Of a stretch of DNA of 64,000 bases, positions 9,117 to 18,707 are shown piece after piece; positions within the stretch are counted from its first letter, which is position 1, and each line of letters starts with the position of its first letter. A program made the translations under genes and the position numbers. Origin of the DNA: Nocardioidaceae bacterium (GTDB lineage Bacteria; Actinomycetota; Actinomycetes; Propionibacteriales; Nocardioidaceae); NCBI GenBank assembly GCA_030447805.1, contig JAUJOE010000002.1, positions 124,001-188,000 of the forward strand, in the 5' to 3' direction. The notes under the pieces are model-generated. The model saw only the letters and a program-made list of their open reading frames with translations. It ran no database searches and was not told the DNA's origin.

Positions 9117-10825
9117 AACCGAGCGAGCGCCTCGCGCAGCGGGTCAAGCCCCAGGGAGCCGAGATCAAGAGCGGCGCGGTGAAATGCCTTGAGGTCGAAG
9201 GCGTCGCCCTTGCGTCGGCGGACCTCCTCGCGCGCCTGCAGCCAGCTGCGTTCACCGACCTTGTACGACGGAGCCTGGCCTGGCCATCCGAGGTAACGGT
9301 CGACCTCGAAACGGATCATCGCGTCGCCCAGCCGACAGTGCTGCCGCATGAACTCGAGGCCGAGGTCGGCGTTCCACGTCTCGCCGGGGTGGAAGCCGAA
9401 CGGGTTGTCCGAAGGGATCGTCAGCTCAAGGTGCATCCCGATGTCGATGATCACCCGCGCCGCGCGCATCGCCTGCCCGTCGAGCATGCCGAGCTTGTCG
9501 CCAGGGTCCTGCAGGTAGCCGAGGTCGTCCATCAGCCGCTCGGCGTACAGCGCCCACCCCTCGCCGTGGCCGGACACCCAGCACATCGTGCGCTGCCACC
9601 GGTTGAGCAGCTCACTGCGGTACGCCGTCTGGGCGACCTGCAAATGGTGGCCCGGCACACCCTCGTGGAAGACGGTCGTGACCTCGCGCCAGGTGGAGAA
9701 CGTGTCGACGCCGTCGGGGACCGCCCACCACATCCGTCCGGGTCGGGAGAAGTCCTCGCTGGGACCGGTGTAGTAGATACCGCCGTCGCTGGTGGGAGCG
9801 ATGCGGCACTCGATGCGGCGTACCGGCTCAGGGATGTCGAAGTGGACGTCGGTCAACTCCGCGATGGTCTTGTCCGCCAGCTCTTGCATCCAGGCGCGGA
9901 AGTTCTCCTTGCCCTGGACGTTTCGCTGTGGGTCGGCGTCGAGGGCGGCGACCGCGTCGTCGACTGAGCCGCCAGGAGCGATCCGACCAGCCACCCGCGC
10001 CATCTCCTGCTCGATGCGGTGTAGCTCCTCCCAGCCCCAGTGGTAGGTCTCTTCCAGATCGATCGTGGCGCCGAGGAATGCCCGCGACTCGATGGCGTAT
10101 GCCTCTCGGCCTACACCGTCCCTCTCGCGGCCTCGAGGTAGTAGTTCCTGCTCGAGGAAACCGCCGAACTCAGCAAAGGCGTCGCTGGCGACGACGGCGT
10201 TCCGGTTGAGGTCGAAGATCTGCGACTCGGACGTCTGCGCGGTTGGGACGTTGCGGTGCTGCACCAGGGAAGTGAAGAAGTTGCCAGCTTCCCCTTCTTG
10301 ACCGGTCCAGGCGCGGACCTGGGCCGCCACCGCGGCGATCTGCCGCTTAGCTGAGACGTGCCCGTTCTCGGCGCTGCTCGTGAGGGTCTGGCGATAGCCG
10401 TCAAGTGCTGTTGGGAGCGCGGCGAGCCGCGCGCTGATGTTGTCCCATGCGCCGACGGAGTCGGTGTCCATAAGGTCGAACACACTGCGGATGTTGTGGA
10501 GCTCGCTGGTGATCACGCTGATCTGCGACTGAGACGTCCCGGCGTCGTACTGGTCGATGCTCACCGTCAGGCGCTCGATGAACGAGTCCTTGGCTGCCTG
10601 TTCTCTGTCGCCGGTAGCTGGGGTGGCTTCCATGGTGGCCAGAGCGCGACGGGTGAGGTCGTACCTGGCCGCAAAGCCGGCCGGGGAGAGGTCGGTTACC
10701 TGGTGGTCATGGCCACCGATCCCCAGGTACGTCGCAGCGAGCGGATCGAGTTCGACGTAGTCCTCGACGAACGCGTCGGCGACGGTATCGACGGCGGAGT
10801 CGGCTTGCTCGGCGCCAGCAGTCAT
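9113..10825 (-). CDS. DUF885 family protein (putative metallohydrolase)
   Basis: A 570-residue protein matching DUF885, a poorly characterised family with a gluzincin-like fold. The diagnostic motif VFHEGVPGHHLQVAQ lies mid-protein, its histidines and glutamate being likely metal and catalytic residues. SHGEGWALYAERLM and a C-terminal GQAPSYKVGERSW segment, typical of the family, follow. No signal peptide is evident. ATG 10825 is preferred over an in-frame upstream start because the family N-terminus (DSAVDTVADAFVEDY) begins there. It overlaps maf. The substrate is unknown. Confidence 0.85.
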   Translation of the reverse strand: MTAGAEQADSAVDTVADAFVEDYVELDPLAATYLGIGGHDHQVTDLSPAGFAARYDLTRRALATMEATPATGDREQAAKDSFIERLTVSIDQYDAGTSQSQISVITSELHNIRSVFDLMDTDSVGAWDNISARLAALPTALDGYRQTLTSSAENGHVSAKRQIAAVAAQVRAWTGQEGEAGNFFTSLVQHRNVPTAQTSESQIFDLNRNAVVASDAFAEFGGFLEQELLPRGRERDGVGREAYAIESRAFLGATIDLEETYHWGWEELHRIEQEMARVAGRIAPGGSVDDAVAALDADPQRNVQGKENFRAWMQELADKTIAELTDVHFDIPEPVRRIECRIAPTSDGGIYYTGPSEDFSRPGRMWWAVPDGVDTFSTWREVTTVFHEGVPGHHLQVAQTAYRSELLNRWQRTMCWVSGHGEGWALYAERLMDDLGYLQDPGDKLGMLDGQAMRAARVIIDIGMHLELTIPSDNPFGFHPGETWNADLGLEFMRQHCRLGDAMIRFEVDRYLGWPGQAPSYKVGERSWLQAREEVRRRKGDAFDLKAFHRAALDLGSLGLDPLREALARL

Positions 10826-10933
10826 AGCGGCGACCCTATCGAGGCGAAGCAGACTGCCTGCCTGCCGCCCGGAACGCTGGTTGCGCCGTGCTGCCACGGC
10901 ACAGCAGGCACCCGTTCAGCGGATAGAGCGTAG

Positions 10934-12285
10934 TCAGGCTGCTTTAGTTGCCGTTTGAGTGCCGTTGTGGTCGACGAGGTAGCAGCGGCCGTGGGGTGAT
11001 CGCCAGACGAAGACCCCGTTGAACACTTGTTTGACGTGCCATCGGCTGTGGGTCTTGATCCGGTGATGGAACGTGACCATGGGGGCGAGGTTGTCGAGCC
11101 GGGTTTGGCCTGGTGGGCCGCCGTCACCGGGGTCGATGTAGGGGTCGGAGTGGTCGGCTTGTTTGGTGCGGGTGGTGTTGGTGGCGTAGGGGAACACGTC
11201 GACCGGGCTGCGTAGGTGTATGGCTTCGCGGAGCCGGTCGGGGACTTCGTAGCCGTCGACGGGTGCCTGGTTGGTCAGGTCGATCACCGGTTTGACGGTG
11301 ACCTGGCAGTGCCCGAGCCACTTCTTGACTTGGTCGATGGTGACCGGCCCGACCCCTTCGAACCTGGCCACCCCGTCCGTCGCGGGTGAAGGAGTCTTCG
11401 CTGAGGTGGATGTACAGGGTCGCCGGCGGCCGCGCGTCAACACCGCTTGTTCCGACGGCGGGGGCTGCGGTCTGCGGGTCTGGGTTGGCATCGCCACCAG
11501 CGGCGAGGCGGGCGGTGGTGCCGAACAGGTCGAGTGCTTGTTGCGGCTGCGCCAGCACCCCGACCGCGCGTGCGCGGCGGATGTGTCTTTGCTGTCGGTG
11601 TCGCCGAGAGCGGCGAGGCTGTCGGCGACCCGGTCGATGGTGGCGTCGAACCAGATCGCGTTCGGCGCCTCGGTGCGGATGTAGATGTCCTTGATGCCAT
11701 GGTCGCTGGACTGGCCCACCCATACGCCTTGCTGCTGCTCAGCTTGGCGTGCCTTCTGCTGCGCGGCGGCTGGGTCGGCGGCGATGATGGCGGCGGCGAT
11801 GATGTTCTCAGCAGCCGGCCCCACGACAACGAGTGCGCCCATTTGGTCACCCGCCGGTCGACACCACCGCGGCGGTCTCAGCAGACAGGCTCTCGGGTGG
11901 CTTCGGCGGTCTTGCGGCCGATCCACGGCCGCACCTCGCCAGCGAGGATCCGCGCCCACAGGAGGGGCAGCCGGTGCCGCAGGTCCAAGGCGTCGCCGAT
12001 GAGCCGAGCGGCTGCATACGGCGACATCGCCAGCTCGGCGCCCAGCTCGGCCGGGGCGAACTCCGGCCACCTCCGGGTGTGCCCTCCCCACCAAGGCTGA
12101 TGAGCTGCTCCATGCCCGGCAACGACCGGTGGTCGACTCCCTGCTCGAGGTCGCCATGCAGGTCACCCCAATGCGCCGCGACCTCGAGCAGTCACCACCT
12201 CCGCTCGGTCAGCAACCGCCCGCGCCTCCGTCGCGGCGGCCAACGTGGCAGCAGGATCAAGGGAGGAGACGTCGGTGTCGAACAT
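10934..12285 (-). pseudogene. DUF222-HNH (13E12-like) endonuclease gene, broken by several frameshifts
   Basis: Piecing the three minus frames together recovers a DUF222 protein. It starts MFDTDVSSLDPAATL at ATG 12285, passes through LPGMEQLISLGGEGTP, then a long in-frame stretch beginning about GALVVVGPAAENIIAAA. It ends in an HNH domain (DHSDPYIDPGDGGPPGQT, NLAPMVTFHHRIKTHSRW). Frame changes are needed near 12185, before 11850, near 11560 and near 11390. This family resembles the 13E12 repeat proteins of M. tuberculosis, presumed mobile endonucleases. It interrupts the usual accE-maf neighbourhood. Several breaks in one gene could be real decay, but the window as a whole is rich in apparent indel errors. 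Confidence 0.7.
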
Positions 12286-12317
12286 GCATCCAACCTAAAC
12301 CCGACCACCGACAAAAC

Positions 12318-12333
12318 TCGAACTCGCATTCGA
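12318..12333 (-). promoter_or_regulatory. SOS (LexA) box before the first DUF222-HNH gene
   Basis: TCGAACTCGCATTCGA matches the actinobacterial LexA consensus TCGAAC-N4-GTTCGA at 11 of 12 fixed positions. It lies 32 nt upstream of the ATG at 12285, in the right place to control this gene. A box of the same quality precedes the other DUF222-HNH gene at 50783. Confidence 0.65.
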
Positions 12334-12441
12334 CGTCATGGACAGCGAAGCCGATGTCGCCGCGGCGCGGCGTGCCCAGCGAACGCGGTTGAACGGTAGG
12401 TGAAACGCCCAAGTTGGGAATCGGTCATCAGTCTCCCCGGT

Positions 12442-12666
12442 TCAGCGGGGGAAGGCGCTTGCTCGCCAACGACCAGGACCTGGGCGATGTGCGCCGCGCA
12501 GCCTGGACTCGGGCGACGACCACCGAGATCGGCGTACGTCGACAGCTGCGGCTGCGGAGTCGGCGGGTCGACGAGCAGCCAGCGCCACCACCAGCGCGGC
12601 CAGTTCCTCGTCGGTCGGGTGTCCCCGGACGACCCGCAACACCGGTGCGGCGGCGTCGTCACTCAC
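12442..12666 (-). CDS. accE: Acyl-CoA carboxylase epsilon subunit
   Basis: A 74-residue small subunit found only in actinobacteria, which binds AccD and promotes assembly of the alpha-beta-epsilon acyl-CoA carboxylase. The N-terminal signature [18 protein letters not shown] and the C-terminal [13 protein letters not shown] match the family. The start GTG 12666 overlaps the accD stop by 4 nt (GTGA), placing both in one operon with expected co-translation. Beyond it, 12286-12441 holds only the SOS box of the HNH gene and otherwise nothing recognisable. Confidence 0.9.
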   Translation of the reverse strand: MSDDAAAPVLRVVRGHPTDEELAALVVALAARRPADSAAAAVDVRRSRWSSPESRLRGAHRPGPGRWRASAFPR

Positions 12667-14239
12667 AGCGGGATGTTTCCGTGCTTCTTCGGCGGCAGCG
12701 TCTCTCGCTTGTTCCGCAGCAACCGCAGTGAGCGCACGATCTCCGACCGGGTCTCGTGCGGAGCGATCACCGCGTCGACGTAGCCGCGCTCGGCGGCGAC
12801 GTAGGGGTTGGCGAGGGTGTCCTCGTAGTCGGCGATGAGGTCGGCTCGCATGGCCTCCACGTCCTCGGCCGCGGCGAGCTCTGTGCGGTACAAGAGTTGA
12901 CCGCGCCTCGCGCACCCATCACCGCGACCTGCGCTGTCGGCCACGCCACATTGATGTCGGCGCCGAGGTGCTTGGACCCCATCACGTCGTACGCACCGCC
13001 GTAGGCCTTGCGAGTGATCACCGTGATGAGCGGCACGGTCGCCTCGGCGTACGCGTAGAGCAGCTTGGCACCGCGCCGGATGATGCCGTTCCACTCCTGG
13101 CTGGTGCCGGGAAGAAATCCGGGTACGTCGACGAAGGTGAGCACCGGCACGTTGAAGGCGTCGCAGGTTCGCACGAACCGCGCGCCCTTCTCCGAGGCGT
13201 CGATGTCGAGTGTGCCGGCGTACTGCATCGGCTGGTTCGCGACCACACCGACCGACCTGCCCTCCACTCGGCCGAAGCCGACGAGGATGTTCGGCGCGAA
13301 CAGCGCCTGCACCTCGAGGAACTCGGCGTCGTCGAGCACCGCCTCGATCACCGAATGCATGTCGTAGGGCTGGTTGGGGGAGTCGGGGATGAGCGCGTCG
13401 AGCGACCGATCGACGTCGTTGACGCTCAGGTCGACGGCTGCGCCGTCGTACGCCGGTGGGTCCTCGAGGTTGTTCTGAGGCAGGTACGAGAGCAGCGCCT
13501 TGACGTAGTCGATGGCGTCGTCCTCGTCCGAGCCGAGGTAGTGCGCGTTGCCGCTCTTGGAGTTGTGGGTGTGCGCGCCACCCAGCTCCTCCATCGTCAC
13601 GTCCTCGCCGGTCACCGTCTTGATCACGTCGGGGCCGGTGATGAACATGTGTGAGGTCTTGTCGACCATCACCGTGAAGTCGGTCACCGCAGGGGAGTAC
13701 ACCGCTCCGCCGGCGCAGGGGCCCATGACCAGCGAGATCTGCGGGATGACGCCCGAGGCGTGCACGTTGCGGCGGAAGATCTCGCCGTACAGCCCGAGTG
13801 AGACCACGCCCTCCTGGATCCGCGCCCCGCCCGAGTCGTTGATGCCGATGATCGGACAGCCCGTCTTCATCGCCAGGTCCATCACCTTGACGATCTTCTC
13901 GCCGAACACCTGGCCGAGGCTGCCGCCGAACACGGTGAAGTCCTGCGCGAAGACGCACACCGGGCGGCCGTCGATCGTGCCGTAGCCGGTGACCACCCCG
14001 TCGCCGTACGGGCGGTTTCGCTCCATGCCGAAGTTCGTCGAGCGGTGCCGGGCAAGCTCGTCGAGCTCAACGAACGACCCGTCGTCAAGCAGCAGCGTGA
14101 CCCGCTCGCGAGCGGTCAGCTTGCCCTTGGCGTGCTGGCTCTCAATCGCGCGCTCCGACCCGGCGTGCACCGCCGCTTCGAGCCGCTGCTCGAGGTCGGC
14201 GAGCTTGCCGGCCGTGGTGTGGATGTCGGCGTCGCTCAC
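12663..14239 (-). CDS. accD: Acyl-CoA carboxylase beta subunit (carboxyltransferase)
   Basis: An AccD5-type carboxyltransferase of about 525 residues, transferring the carboxyl group from biotin to acetyl- or propionyl-CoA. N-terminal crotonase-fold half: [23 protein letters not shown], and the oxyanion glycines in [13 protein letters not shown]-terminal half: [39 protein letters not shown] and [16 protein letters not shown] single-base deletion near 12898 shifts the frame: [10 protein letters not shown] is followed in another frame by [20 protein letters not shown] and a normal end KKHGNIPL. As the gene is normally essential this is probably a sequence error. GTG 14239 diverges from birA by 25 bp. 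Confidence 0.93.
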
Positions 14240-14264
14240 GGACGGCAGCGTAGCGTGGACACCG

Positions 14265-15098
14265 ATGAGCTCGATGTACGGCGATCTGGACCGACCGCCG
14301 CTCAACGCGCACGCTCTGCGCCGCTCGCTGATCACTCCTGGCTCGTTGTGGACCGGCCTCGAGGTCCTCCCGTCGGCCCCGTCGACGAACGCTGTGCTGG
14401 CCGAGTTGGCCGCCCAAGACGGCGTGTCCGGGCACGTCGTGATTGCCGAGCACCAGACGGCTGGTCGGGGCCGGCTGGGCCGTGAGTGGACGACACCGGC
14501 TCGCTCGGGGCTCACGATGTCTGCGCTTGTGCGGCCGCACGATGTCGAGGTGGCGCGGTGGTCGTGGCTACCGCTACTCGCCGGCCTGGCAGTGGCTGCA
14601 GCTTTGCGCAACGAGGCGCGCGTGCCGGCCGCGCTGAAGTGGCCCAACGACGTCATCATCGACAACCGCAAGGTGGCCGGGCTGCTGGTCGAGCGGGTTG
14701 AGACCCCTGGCCACCCGCCGGCTGCTGTCATCGGCGTCGGGCTCAACGTCTCGCTGCGGGCCGCTGAGCTGCCGGTGCCGCACGCCACGTCGCTCGCGCT
14801 GGCGGGCGCGGCGACCACCGACCGCACCGTGCTCGCCCGGGCAATCCTGCGCGCCCTCGAGGGGTTGCTGACCGACTGGCAGCGCTGGGGCGGTGATCCT
14901 GAGCACGGGCTGCACTCGGCGTACGTCGACGCCTGCGCAACGCTCGGCCAACAGGTGAGCGTCGCCATGCCCAGCGGAGAGACCCACGAAGGTGAGGCGG
15001 TCGGGATCGACGCGGCCGGGCGGCTTTTGGTGCGCACTCGACAGAGCCAGGTTGCGCTTGCCGCCGGCGAGGTTCTGCACGTTCAACGGCCGACGTGA
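14265..15098 (+). CDS. birA: Biotin--[acetyl-CoA-carboxylase] ligase
   Basis: A 277-residue class I (non-repressor) biotin protein ligase with no N-terminal helix-turn-helix. It makes biotinyl-5'-AMP and biotinylates the AccA carrier lysine. The biotin/ATP loop is [15 protein letters not shown], followed by the catalytic segment [20 protein letters not shown] and a C-terminal SH3-like cap. ATG 14265 is used; ATG 14274 three codons on is equally possible. The tight divergent pairing with accD mirrors M. tuberculosis Rv3279c/Rv3280. Confidence 0.93.
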   Translation: MSSMYGDLDRPPLNAHALRRSLITPGSLWTGLEVLPSAPSTNAVLAELAAQDGVSGHVVIAEHQTAGRGRLGREWTTPARSGLTMSALVRPHDVEVARWSWLPLLAGLAVAAALRNEARVPAALKWPNDVIIDNRKVAGLLVERVETPGHPPAAVIGVGLNVSLRAAELPVPHATSLALAGAATTDRTVLARAILRALEGLLTDWQRWGGDPEHGLHSAYVDACATLGQQVSVAMPSGETHEGEAVGIDAAGRLLVRTRQSQVALAAGEVLHVQRPT

Positions 15099-15141
15099 CA
15101 CCATCGAACGAGTCGGGAAGCAGGAGACGTCAGGAGGGCGG

Positions 15142-15684
15142 ATGGGCATCTCCGCGAGGCGGCTCGGCGAGGGCGAGTACGTCGTGGCCTTCACCCGAAC
15201 GCACTGGAAAGCGCTCGTGCTGCCGGTGTTCGCCCTGCTTTGCACGTGTGCGCTGACGGGGTTCCTGCTGGCTGGGGTCTCCAGCGGAGGAGGCTACGTC
15301 GAGCTCAGGTGGCTCGTGCTCGCGGTGGCTGCCCTGGCGGTGTTGTGGTTCACGGTGCGCCCGTTCCTGCGCTGGCGGACGGCGTCGTACACGCTCACCA
15401 ACCGTCGCCTGATCAGCCGGTCGGGCATCTTCACTCGAACCGGTCGCGAGATCCCGTTGCACCGCGTCGCCGACGTGCGCTACGAACGCGGCGTGGTTGA
15501 CCGGCTGTTGGGTTGCGGCACGTTGGTGATCTTCGAGGGGAGCGAGGGCGGCCGACTGGTGCTGCCCGACGTGCCACGTGTGGAGGCCCTGCAGCTGGCG
15601 ATGACCGACCTGCTGTTCAGCAACCCGGACGGCCTGTCCGGGGACAGCGGCGCCGACCGTCGCTGGACGCCGTACCGCCGGTGA
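15142..15684 (+). CDS. Membrane protein with a bacterial PH (YdbS/DUF304) domain
   Basis: A 180-residue protein with two hydrophobic helices near residues 25-45 (LVLPVFALLCTCALTGFLLA) and 55-75, then a small beta-rich PH-like domain. TLTNRRLISRSGIFTRTGREIPL and ADVRYERGVVDRLLGCGTLVI are typical of bPH2/DUF304. An AGGAGG site lies just before ATG 15142. It corresponds to M. tuberculosis Rv3278c next to birA; function is unknown, possibly membrane-associated scaffolding. Its 3' end overlaps the convergent kinase gene by about 68 nt, so one of the two stops may be misplaced by an indel. Confidence 0.8.
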   Translation: MGISARRLGEGEYVVAFTRTHWKALVLPVFALLCTCALTGFLLAGVSSGGGYVELRWLVLAVAALAVLWFTVRPFLRWRTASYTLTNRRLISRSGIFTRTGREIPLHRVADVRYERGVVDRLLGCGTLVIFEGSEGGRLVLPDVPRVEALQLAMTDLLFSNPDGLSGDSGADRRWTPYRR

Positions 15685-16714
15685 CCGGGACCGGGGCGAA
15701 GACCTCCTCCGCACGCACAGCGAGCTCGACGTGGGCTGGTAGGCGTTCCAGCAGGTCTGAAACCAACTGAGCGCTGAGTGCTGCTTCGTGCGCAGCGGCG
15801 GGCCGTCGGCCGGTTGCACGGTCGACGTTGAAGGCAAGCCAGTCCAGTCCCGACATCATGGACGGCCCGAGATCGGCCGCTCGGATGGAGGCATACTCGC
15901 CGCCGCCGGCTACGTAACCACGAACGACCTCGTGGGCGACGTCCAGGCGTTCCCAGTCGGCGAGGGACATGGCGGCGTCGGTGAGCTCCCGCTGCGGCAC
16001 GACCGGGGCGGCGACGTCCCAGTCGCACAGAACTGGCCCGTCGGGGGAGATCAGCAGGTTCTTCTGATCGATGTCGCCGTGGCTCATCACCTCGCGCCCT
16101 GGCTGATGGCCCGCCGACCTCACCAGGTCAGCGATCGTCTGAACAGCTGGTTCGACTTCGTCAAGGCGGCGGGCCCACGGCAGCCGAGCGGCGTACGCCG
16201 ACTGGACGAGCTCTGACCACCGATCGGCGACATCGGTGTTCGGGGTAGGGAAGACCGCGCGATTGGCAGGCTTCACGCCCAGTTGGTGGAGGATGGCCAG
16301 CGTCTGGCCGGCCCAGCGTGCAACAGCGAGCGGGACGGGCTCATGCTGGAGGGTGCCCCCGTCCACCCAGACGTGCATACGTACCGGCGCCGGCGCGCCC
16401 TCGCCCTTGCGCTCGACCCACGCCAGACAGCCACCGTCAGTGGGGTTGGGGATCGGCTCCGGCATTCGAACGCCTGCCTCAAACGCACGCTGTTCGTAGT
16501 CCCAGGCTGCGTCCAGCCAGTCGCGCCAACCTGGATCCCCCCACGGGTTGCGGAGCTCCTTGACCGCGAACCGTTGATGCCGATCGGTGGTCAACCGGTA
16601 TACCCGGTTCGACCATGCGTTCGGCACAGCCACCATGTCGACAACCCGGCCCGGCACCCGGAACGCCGCCAGAACCGCCGAGGGGTTCGGTGCTGTATCT
16701 GCCCCCGCGTGCAT
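15617..16714 (-). CDS. Aminoglycoside-phosphotransferase-fold (APH) kinase of unknown substrate
   Basis: A 365-residue protein of the APH/choline kinase fold. The N-terminal lobe has VYRLTTDRHQRFAVKEL with the ATP-binding lysine. The Brenner motif MSHGDIDQKNLLI carries the catalytic aspartate, and VLCDWDVAAP gives the metal-binding aspartate. It is likely to phosphorylate a small molecule; resistance function cannot be assumed. GtrA ends 3 bp upstream of this gene's start region on the same strand, so the two are probably co-transcribed. The last residues (SSDGRRRCPRTGRPGC) overlap the convergent PH gene and look non-native. Confidence 0.75.
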   Translation of the reverse strand: MHAGADTAPNPSAVLAAFRVPGRVVDMVAVPNAWSNRVYRLTTDRHQRFAVKELRNPWGDPGWRDWLDAAWDYEQRAFEAGVRMPEPIPNPTDGGCLAWVERKGEGAPAPVRMHVWVDGGTLQHEPVPLAVARWAGQTLAILHQLGVKPANRAVFPTPNTDVADRWSELVQSAYAARLPWARRLDEVEPAVQTIADLVRSAGHQPGREVMSHGDIDQKNLLISPDGPVLCDWDVAAPVVPQRELTDAAMSLADWERLDVAHEVVRGYVAGGGEYASIRAADLGPSMMSGLDWLAFNVDRATGRRPAAAHEAALSAQLVSDLLERLPAHVELAVRAEEVFAPVPVTGGTASSDGRRRCPRTGRPGC

Positions 16715-16717
16715 GCG

Positions 16718-17206
16718 CTAAGAGTCCGAGCTTGGCGTTGTCAGGGCGACGGGAGACTCGGACCTTTCTGCGGGGTGATGGTGGCGGAACACGAACGTGC
16801 GGTAGCTCCAGAACCGGAAGGCCATACCTAGGACGAGCCCGAAGCCGTTGGCGGAGATGTTGTCAGCCAGCGGGCTGCGCAAGTCGAGCACGTAGTGGGA
16901 GATGGCCAAGCACACCAGGGCGATCGCCATGCCGACACCGTTGAAGAAGAAGAACAGGGTCATCTCTCGTCGGGCGCCGCTGCGAGCGCGGTGCGACCAG
17001 GTCCAGTGCCGGTTGCCGAGGTAGGTGACCACCGTCGCTACGGCGACCGAGATGGCCTTGGCGGTCAGCGGCTTGTGCTCGAGTACGCCGGGGTCGCCGA
17101 GGTAGCGCAGCGTGTTGAACACCGTCACGTCGACCACGAAGCCGACGGCACCCACAACGCCGAACTTCATCATCTCCGAGGCGAGTTGGCGTAACCGCTG
17201 CAGCAA
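16718..17206 (-). CDS. GtrA family membrane protein
   Basis: A 162-residue protein with four predicted membrane helices (KFGVVGAVGFVVDVTVFNTL; AKAISVAVATVVTYLGNRHWTW; TLFFFFNGVGMAIALVCLAI; ISANGFGLVLGMAFRFWSYR). This is the GtrA plan, with NRHWTW and FRFWSYRTFVF as family hallmarks. GtrA proteins are thought to move polyprenyl-phosphate-linked sugars across the membrane or assist such flipping. In M. tuberculosis the homologue (Rv3277) lies between purK and the PH-domain gene, as here. Confidence 0.88.
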   Translation of the reverse strand: MLQRLRQLASEMMKFGVVGAVGFVVDVTVFNTLRYLGDPGVLEHKPLTAKAISVAVATVVTYLGNRHWTWSHRARSGARREMTLFFFFNGVGMAIALVCLAISHYVLDLRSPLADNISANGFGLVLGMAFRFWSYRTFVFRHHHPAERSESPVALTTPSSDS

Positions 17207-17284
17207 GACCGCGCTCTTCCAACGATGATGGGACGGGCTGCCCTAGCCTACGTGCGAAGGTCTCGCCCTAGCGCGGACCCTCGT

Positions 17285-17341
17285 CGAGATGCGCGTAGTG
17301 GTTGCAAATCTCACTCCGAAACAACATCCGCGCGCATCTCG
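17285..17341. repeat. Hairpin element C (11-bp arms, 35-nt interior)
   Basis: Perfect inverted repeat CGAGATGCGCG (17285-17295) and CGCGCATCTCG (17331-17341) enclosing exactly 35 nt. Inside the arms a 5x5 mismatch leads to a further GTTG/CAAC pairing. It lies 17 nt beyond the stop of the minus-strand gene ending at 17358. The geometry matches elements A and B. Confidence 0.7.
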
Positions 17342-17357
17342 GCGATGCTGGGTGCGG

Positions 17358-18707
17358 TCAGCGCGCCGGCACCTCGGCCCAGGTGTGGATGCCCGGCCCC
17401 GACTCGAACAACCGACCACCGGTGGAGTCGTAGATCCACAGGCGGAGGACGCCGGAGTCCGTCGAGGCGTAGTCTCCGAGCGCTAGGTCGCTCACTGACC
17501 CCTCTGGCTGAGAACCATCAGGCGGTTGCACGAAACGCAGGTCCGACCAGTCACCACCGTTGCTTTCGTAGATGCCAGCGGGTTGAGCGCTGGGACGATT
17601 GTGTCGCGCGTCGCTCCACGCCTCGATGTTGACGAGAAGGCTGCCGTCGGGCGCGACCAATGACCAGCCTAGGTACGCCATGTCGCCTTGGCTCTCGTCG
17701 ATGGTCTCCCACGCGGCCCCGCCATCGACGCTTCGGTGCACCTTGTCGAATGGGAACAGCGTGGCGCCATCGCCGCCTTGTACGACGGCCATCACGTCGT
17801 CGACGGACGCCGAGGGGATGACACTGACCAGGTCGCTGCCCTCGACTAGCAGGCGCTTGTTCCAGCTCGCCCCTCCGTCGCGCGACCAAATCACTGATCT
17901 GCTCTGCGTGCCTGCCTGCCAGTCGTACACCACTCCCACCAACGTGCCGTTCGTGTTCCGCTCGAGCATCAAGGTGCCGTTGTGGGGAGGTTCGGAGACT
18001 GGGTGTGCCATCGCTGTGGCCGGGTTCAGCGCCAGGTGGGGGTAGCCGATTGGCCCCTGCACTCCGCCGCCTACGAAGACCTCTCCAGCCACCAGCGGGC
18101 TGGCTTTCTTGTCCAGTTGGATCGCTGACACGCTCCCATCGCTGTCGACGAGGCTCATGCTGCGGCCGAAGGTAACGAAGAACGAGTTTGCCCCGGCGGC
18201 CACGACTTTCACCACTCGGCCGGGGAGGGCGATGTCGTGCGACGTCTTGAAGCCGTCGCCGGTCACCGTGAGCGCAAACTGCTGGTGATTGCAGCCGCCT
18301 CCCTCACCGCAGAACTGCCAGATCACTGCCCTTACTTCTGGCGAGCCGGCAGACACCGCGACATCGGAGATGGTCGAGTTCTCGTCGTTGACGATCTGGG
18401 TCGGTGTCAGCCGGTCGGGCCGTTCTTCGGGTGATGGGGAGGTGTCCTTGGTCGGGCTAGGGGTTGGGGTTGGATTTGGGGTCGGCGTGGGGGAGCGGGT
18501 CGGGCCGACTGGCGGCACCGGGGCGGTCTGGTCGCCGTACACGCCCTGGAGCCCGAACGCGACAACGCTCACCACGGCGGCCACCGCGACGACGGCTGAG
18601 CCGGCAGCGGTACGGCGGCGGCGCCGCGAGGTCGCGACGAGCTCGTCGAAGTCCGGCGGCACCACCTCGTTGCCGGCCTCGCGGCGGAAGCTCTCGAAGT
18701 CAGACAT
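17358..18707 (-). CDS. Membrane-anchored extracytoplasmic beta-propeller-like protein, partner of the ECF sigma factor
   Basis: A 449-residue type II membrane protein. A short cytoplasmic N-terminus (MSDFESFRREAGNEVVPPDFDEL) and an arginine stop-transfer cluster precede one membrane helix (AAGSAVVAVAAVVSVVAFGL). A Thr-Pro spacer at about residues 68-100 (PTPTPNPTPTPSPTK) is followed by an external domain with BNR/sialidase-like Asp-box motifs (WSRDGGASW, HRSVDGGAAW). Translation begins 8 nt inside the sigma gene. The layout, a cytoplasmic N-terminus joined to an external sensor and coupled to an ECF sigma gene, suggests an anti-sigma or sensor partner. No recognised anti-sigma zinc motif is visible, so that is inference. 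Confidence 0.75.
   Translation of the reverse strand: MSDFESFRREAGNEVVPPDFDELVATSRRRRRTAAGSAVVAVAAVVSVVAFGLQGVYGDQTAPVPPVGPTRSPTPTPNPTPTPSPTKDTSPSPEERPDRLTPTQIVNDENSTISDVAVSAGSPEVRAVIWQFCGEGGGCNHQQFALTVTGDGFKTSHDIALPGRVVKVVAAGANSFFVTFGRSMSLVDSDGSVSAIQLDKKASPLVAGEVFVGGGVQGPIGYPHLALNPATAMAHPVSEPPHNGTLMLERNTNGTLVGVVYDWQAGTQSRSVIWSRDGGASWNKRLLVEGSDLVSVIPSASVDDVMAVVQGGDGATLFPFDKVHRSVDGGAAWETIDESQGDMAYLGWSLVAPDGSLLVNIEAWSDARHNRPSAQPAGIYESNGGDWSDLRFVQPPDGSQPEGSVSDLALGDYASTDSGVLRLWIYDSTGGRLFESGPGIHTWAEVPAR

Noticed and set aside
15617-16714. Antibiotic-resistance kinase
   Set aside because: Only the general APH fold is visible; chromosomal homologues phosphorylate many small molecules.
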